A stretch of DNA of 13,024 nucleotides from Acetofilamentum sp. (lineage in GTDB: Bacteria > Bacteroidota > Bacteroidia > Bacteroidales > JAFGUD01): positions 1 through 13,024 of the forward strand of contig DYKL01000065.1 in assembly GCA_020722645.1 (NCBI GenBank). The letters run 5' to 3'. Numbering within the stretch: the stretch's first letter is position 1; each line of letters opens with the position of its first letter. Positions 12,785-13,024 of this stretch are shown here, one piece after another. Made by a program: the position numbers and the translations under genes. Under the pieces are notes generated by a model that was not told the DNA's origin, ran no database searches, and worked only from the letters and a program-made list of their open reading frames with translations.

Positions 12785-13024
12785 CTATTTTTTATCACTT
12801 AACTCAAATTTTATTGGAATGGTTAAATAAGTTTCCACAGGATTACCTTCGCTTGTTGCCGGTTTAAAGTCTCCTAACAAATTTACTACTCTTATAGCTT
12901 CCTGATTAAGAATATCATATTTACCCTGTAAAACTTTGACATCTTCAACTTCGCCTTTTTTAGTTATTTTAACGGAAGTTCACCGGCTAAATTTGGGTCT
13001 ATTGCAGTAATATCAAGTGATGCA
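12785..13024 (-). CDS. TonB C-terminal domain protein (partial; apparent frameshift)
   Basis: Read on the minus strand, 12785 to about 12979 encodes VKITKKGEVEDVKVLQG...LNQEAIRVVNLLGDFKPATSEGNPVETYLTIPIKFELSDKK and stop TAG. This is a typical TonB C-terminal domain (GEVEDVKV, QEAIRVV, FKPA, PV..YLTIPIKFEL), which contacts TonB-dependent outer-membrane receptors from the periplasm. Upstream the frame is closed by TGA at 12980-12982. The neighbouring frame reads ASLDITAIDPNLAGELP, the expected preceding part, and itself closes at 12964-12966. One extra base around 12973-12976 would join them as ...GELP-VKITKKG. The domain is clear, but whether this is a real frameshift or a sequence error is open. 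The 5' part lies beyond the window. Confidence 0.75.

Overview
The window looks like chromosomal DNA of an AT-rich member of the Bacteroidota, probably an uncultured Bacteroidales/Flavobacteriia-type genome. Several things support this. Promoter-like boxes match TTTG / TAnnTTTG, and starts are preceded by A-rich leaders without a Shine-Dalgarno. Short secreted proteins and lipoproteins are common. A TPR-coiled coil-membrane-SpoIIE phosphatase, an alpha-oxoamine synthase of the sphingolipid/sulfonolipid type and a TonB C-terminal domain protein are all present. No rRNA, tRNA, CRISPR array or intact transposase was seen.

Layout. Positions 1-228 hold the 3' end of an unidentified gene. It meets a minus-strand PLP-dependent acyl-CoA:amino acid acyltransferase (272-1546) at a shared palindromic terminator. 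A divergent promoter region separates that gene from a TPR/SpoIIE sensor phosphatase (1745-3568). The next 930 bp carry no credible gene. They are a composite repeat island: an imperfect inverted-repeat pair brackets 3584-4451 and encloses a GC-richer cluster of short palindromic repeats. A nitroreductase (4498-5247) and a small secreted protein (5248-5670, minus) are convergent with stop codons directly abutting. Two tandem lipocalin-like lipoproteins (5799-6251, 6345-6806) follow; their last ~330 bp, including 3' UTR, are identical while their signal peptides are unrelated. A 128-bp palindromic element with 18-bp terminal inverted repeats lies next, then a POT/PTR2-type transporter (7092-8762), a second GC-rich repeat patch, and a decaying lipoprotein gene (about 9051-9395).

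The last third holds an rsmG-pfk operon (9587-11410), in which the phosphofructokinase has residues of the pyrophosphate-dependent type. It is followed by a secreted beta-lactamase-fold serine hydrolase (11467-12723). Convergent with this, at the window edge, is a TonB C-terminal domain gene on the minus strand with an apparent one-base frameshift.

The genes do not form one obvious pathway: this is housekeeping and envelope content (lipid synthesis, signalling, peptide uptake, ribosome methylation, glycolysis) with repeat elements between transcription units. I see no convincing new defence or biosynthetic system. The most notable signals are the composite inverted-repeat island, the part-homogenised lipoprotein pair, the 128-bp palindromic element and the gene-decay/frameshift sites.
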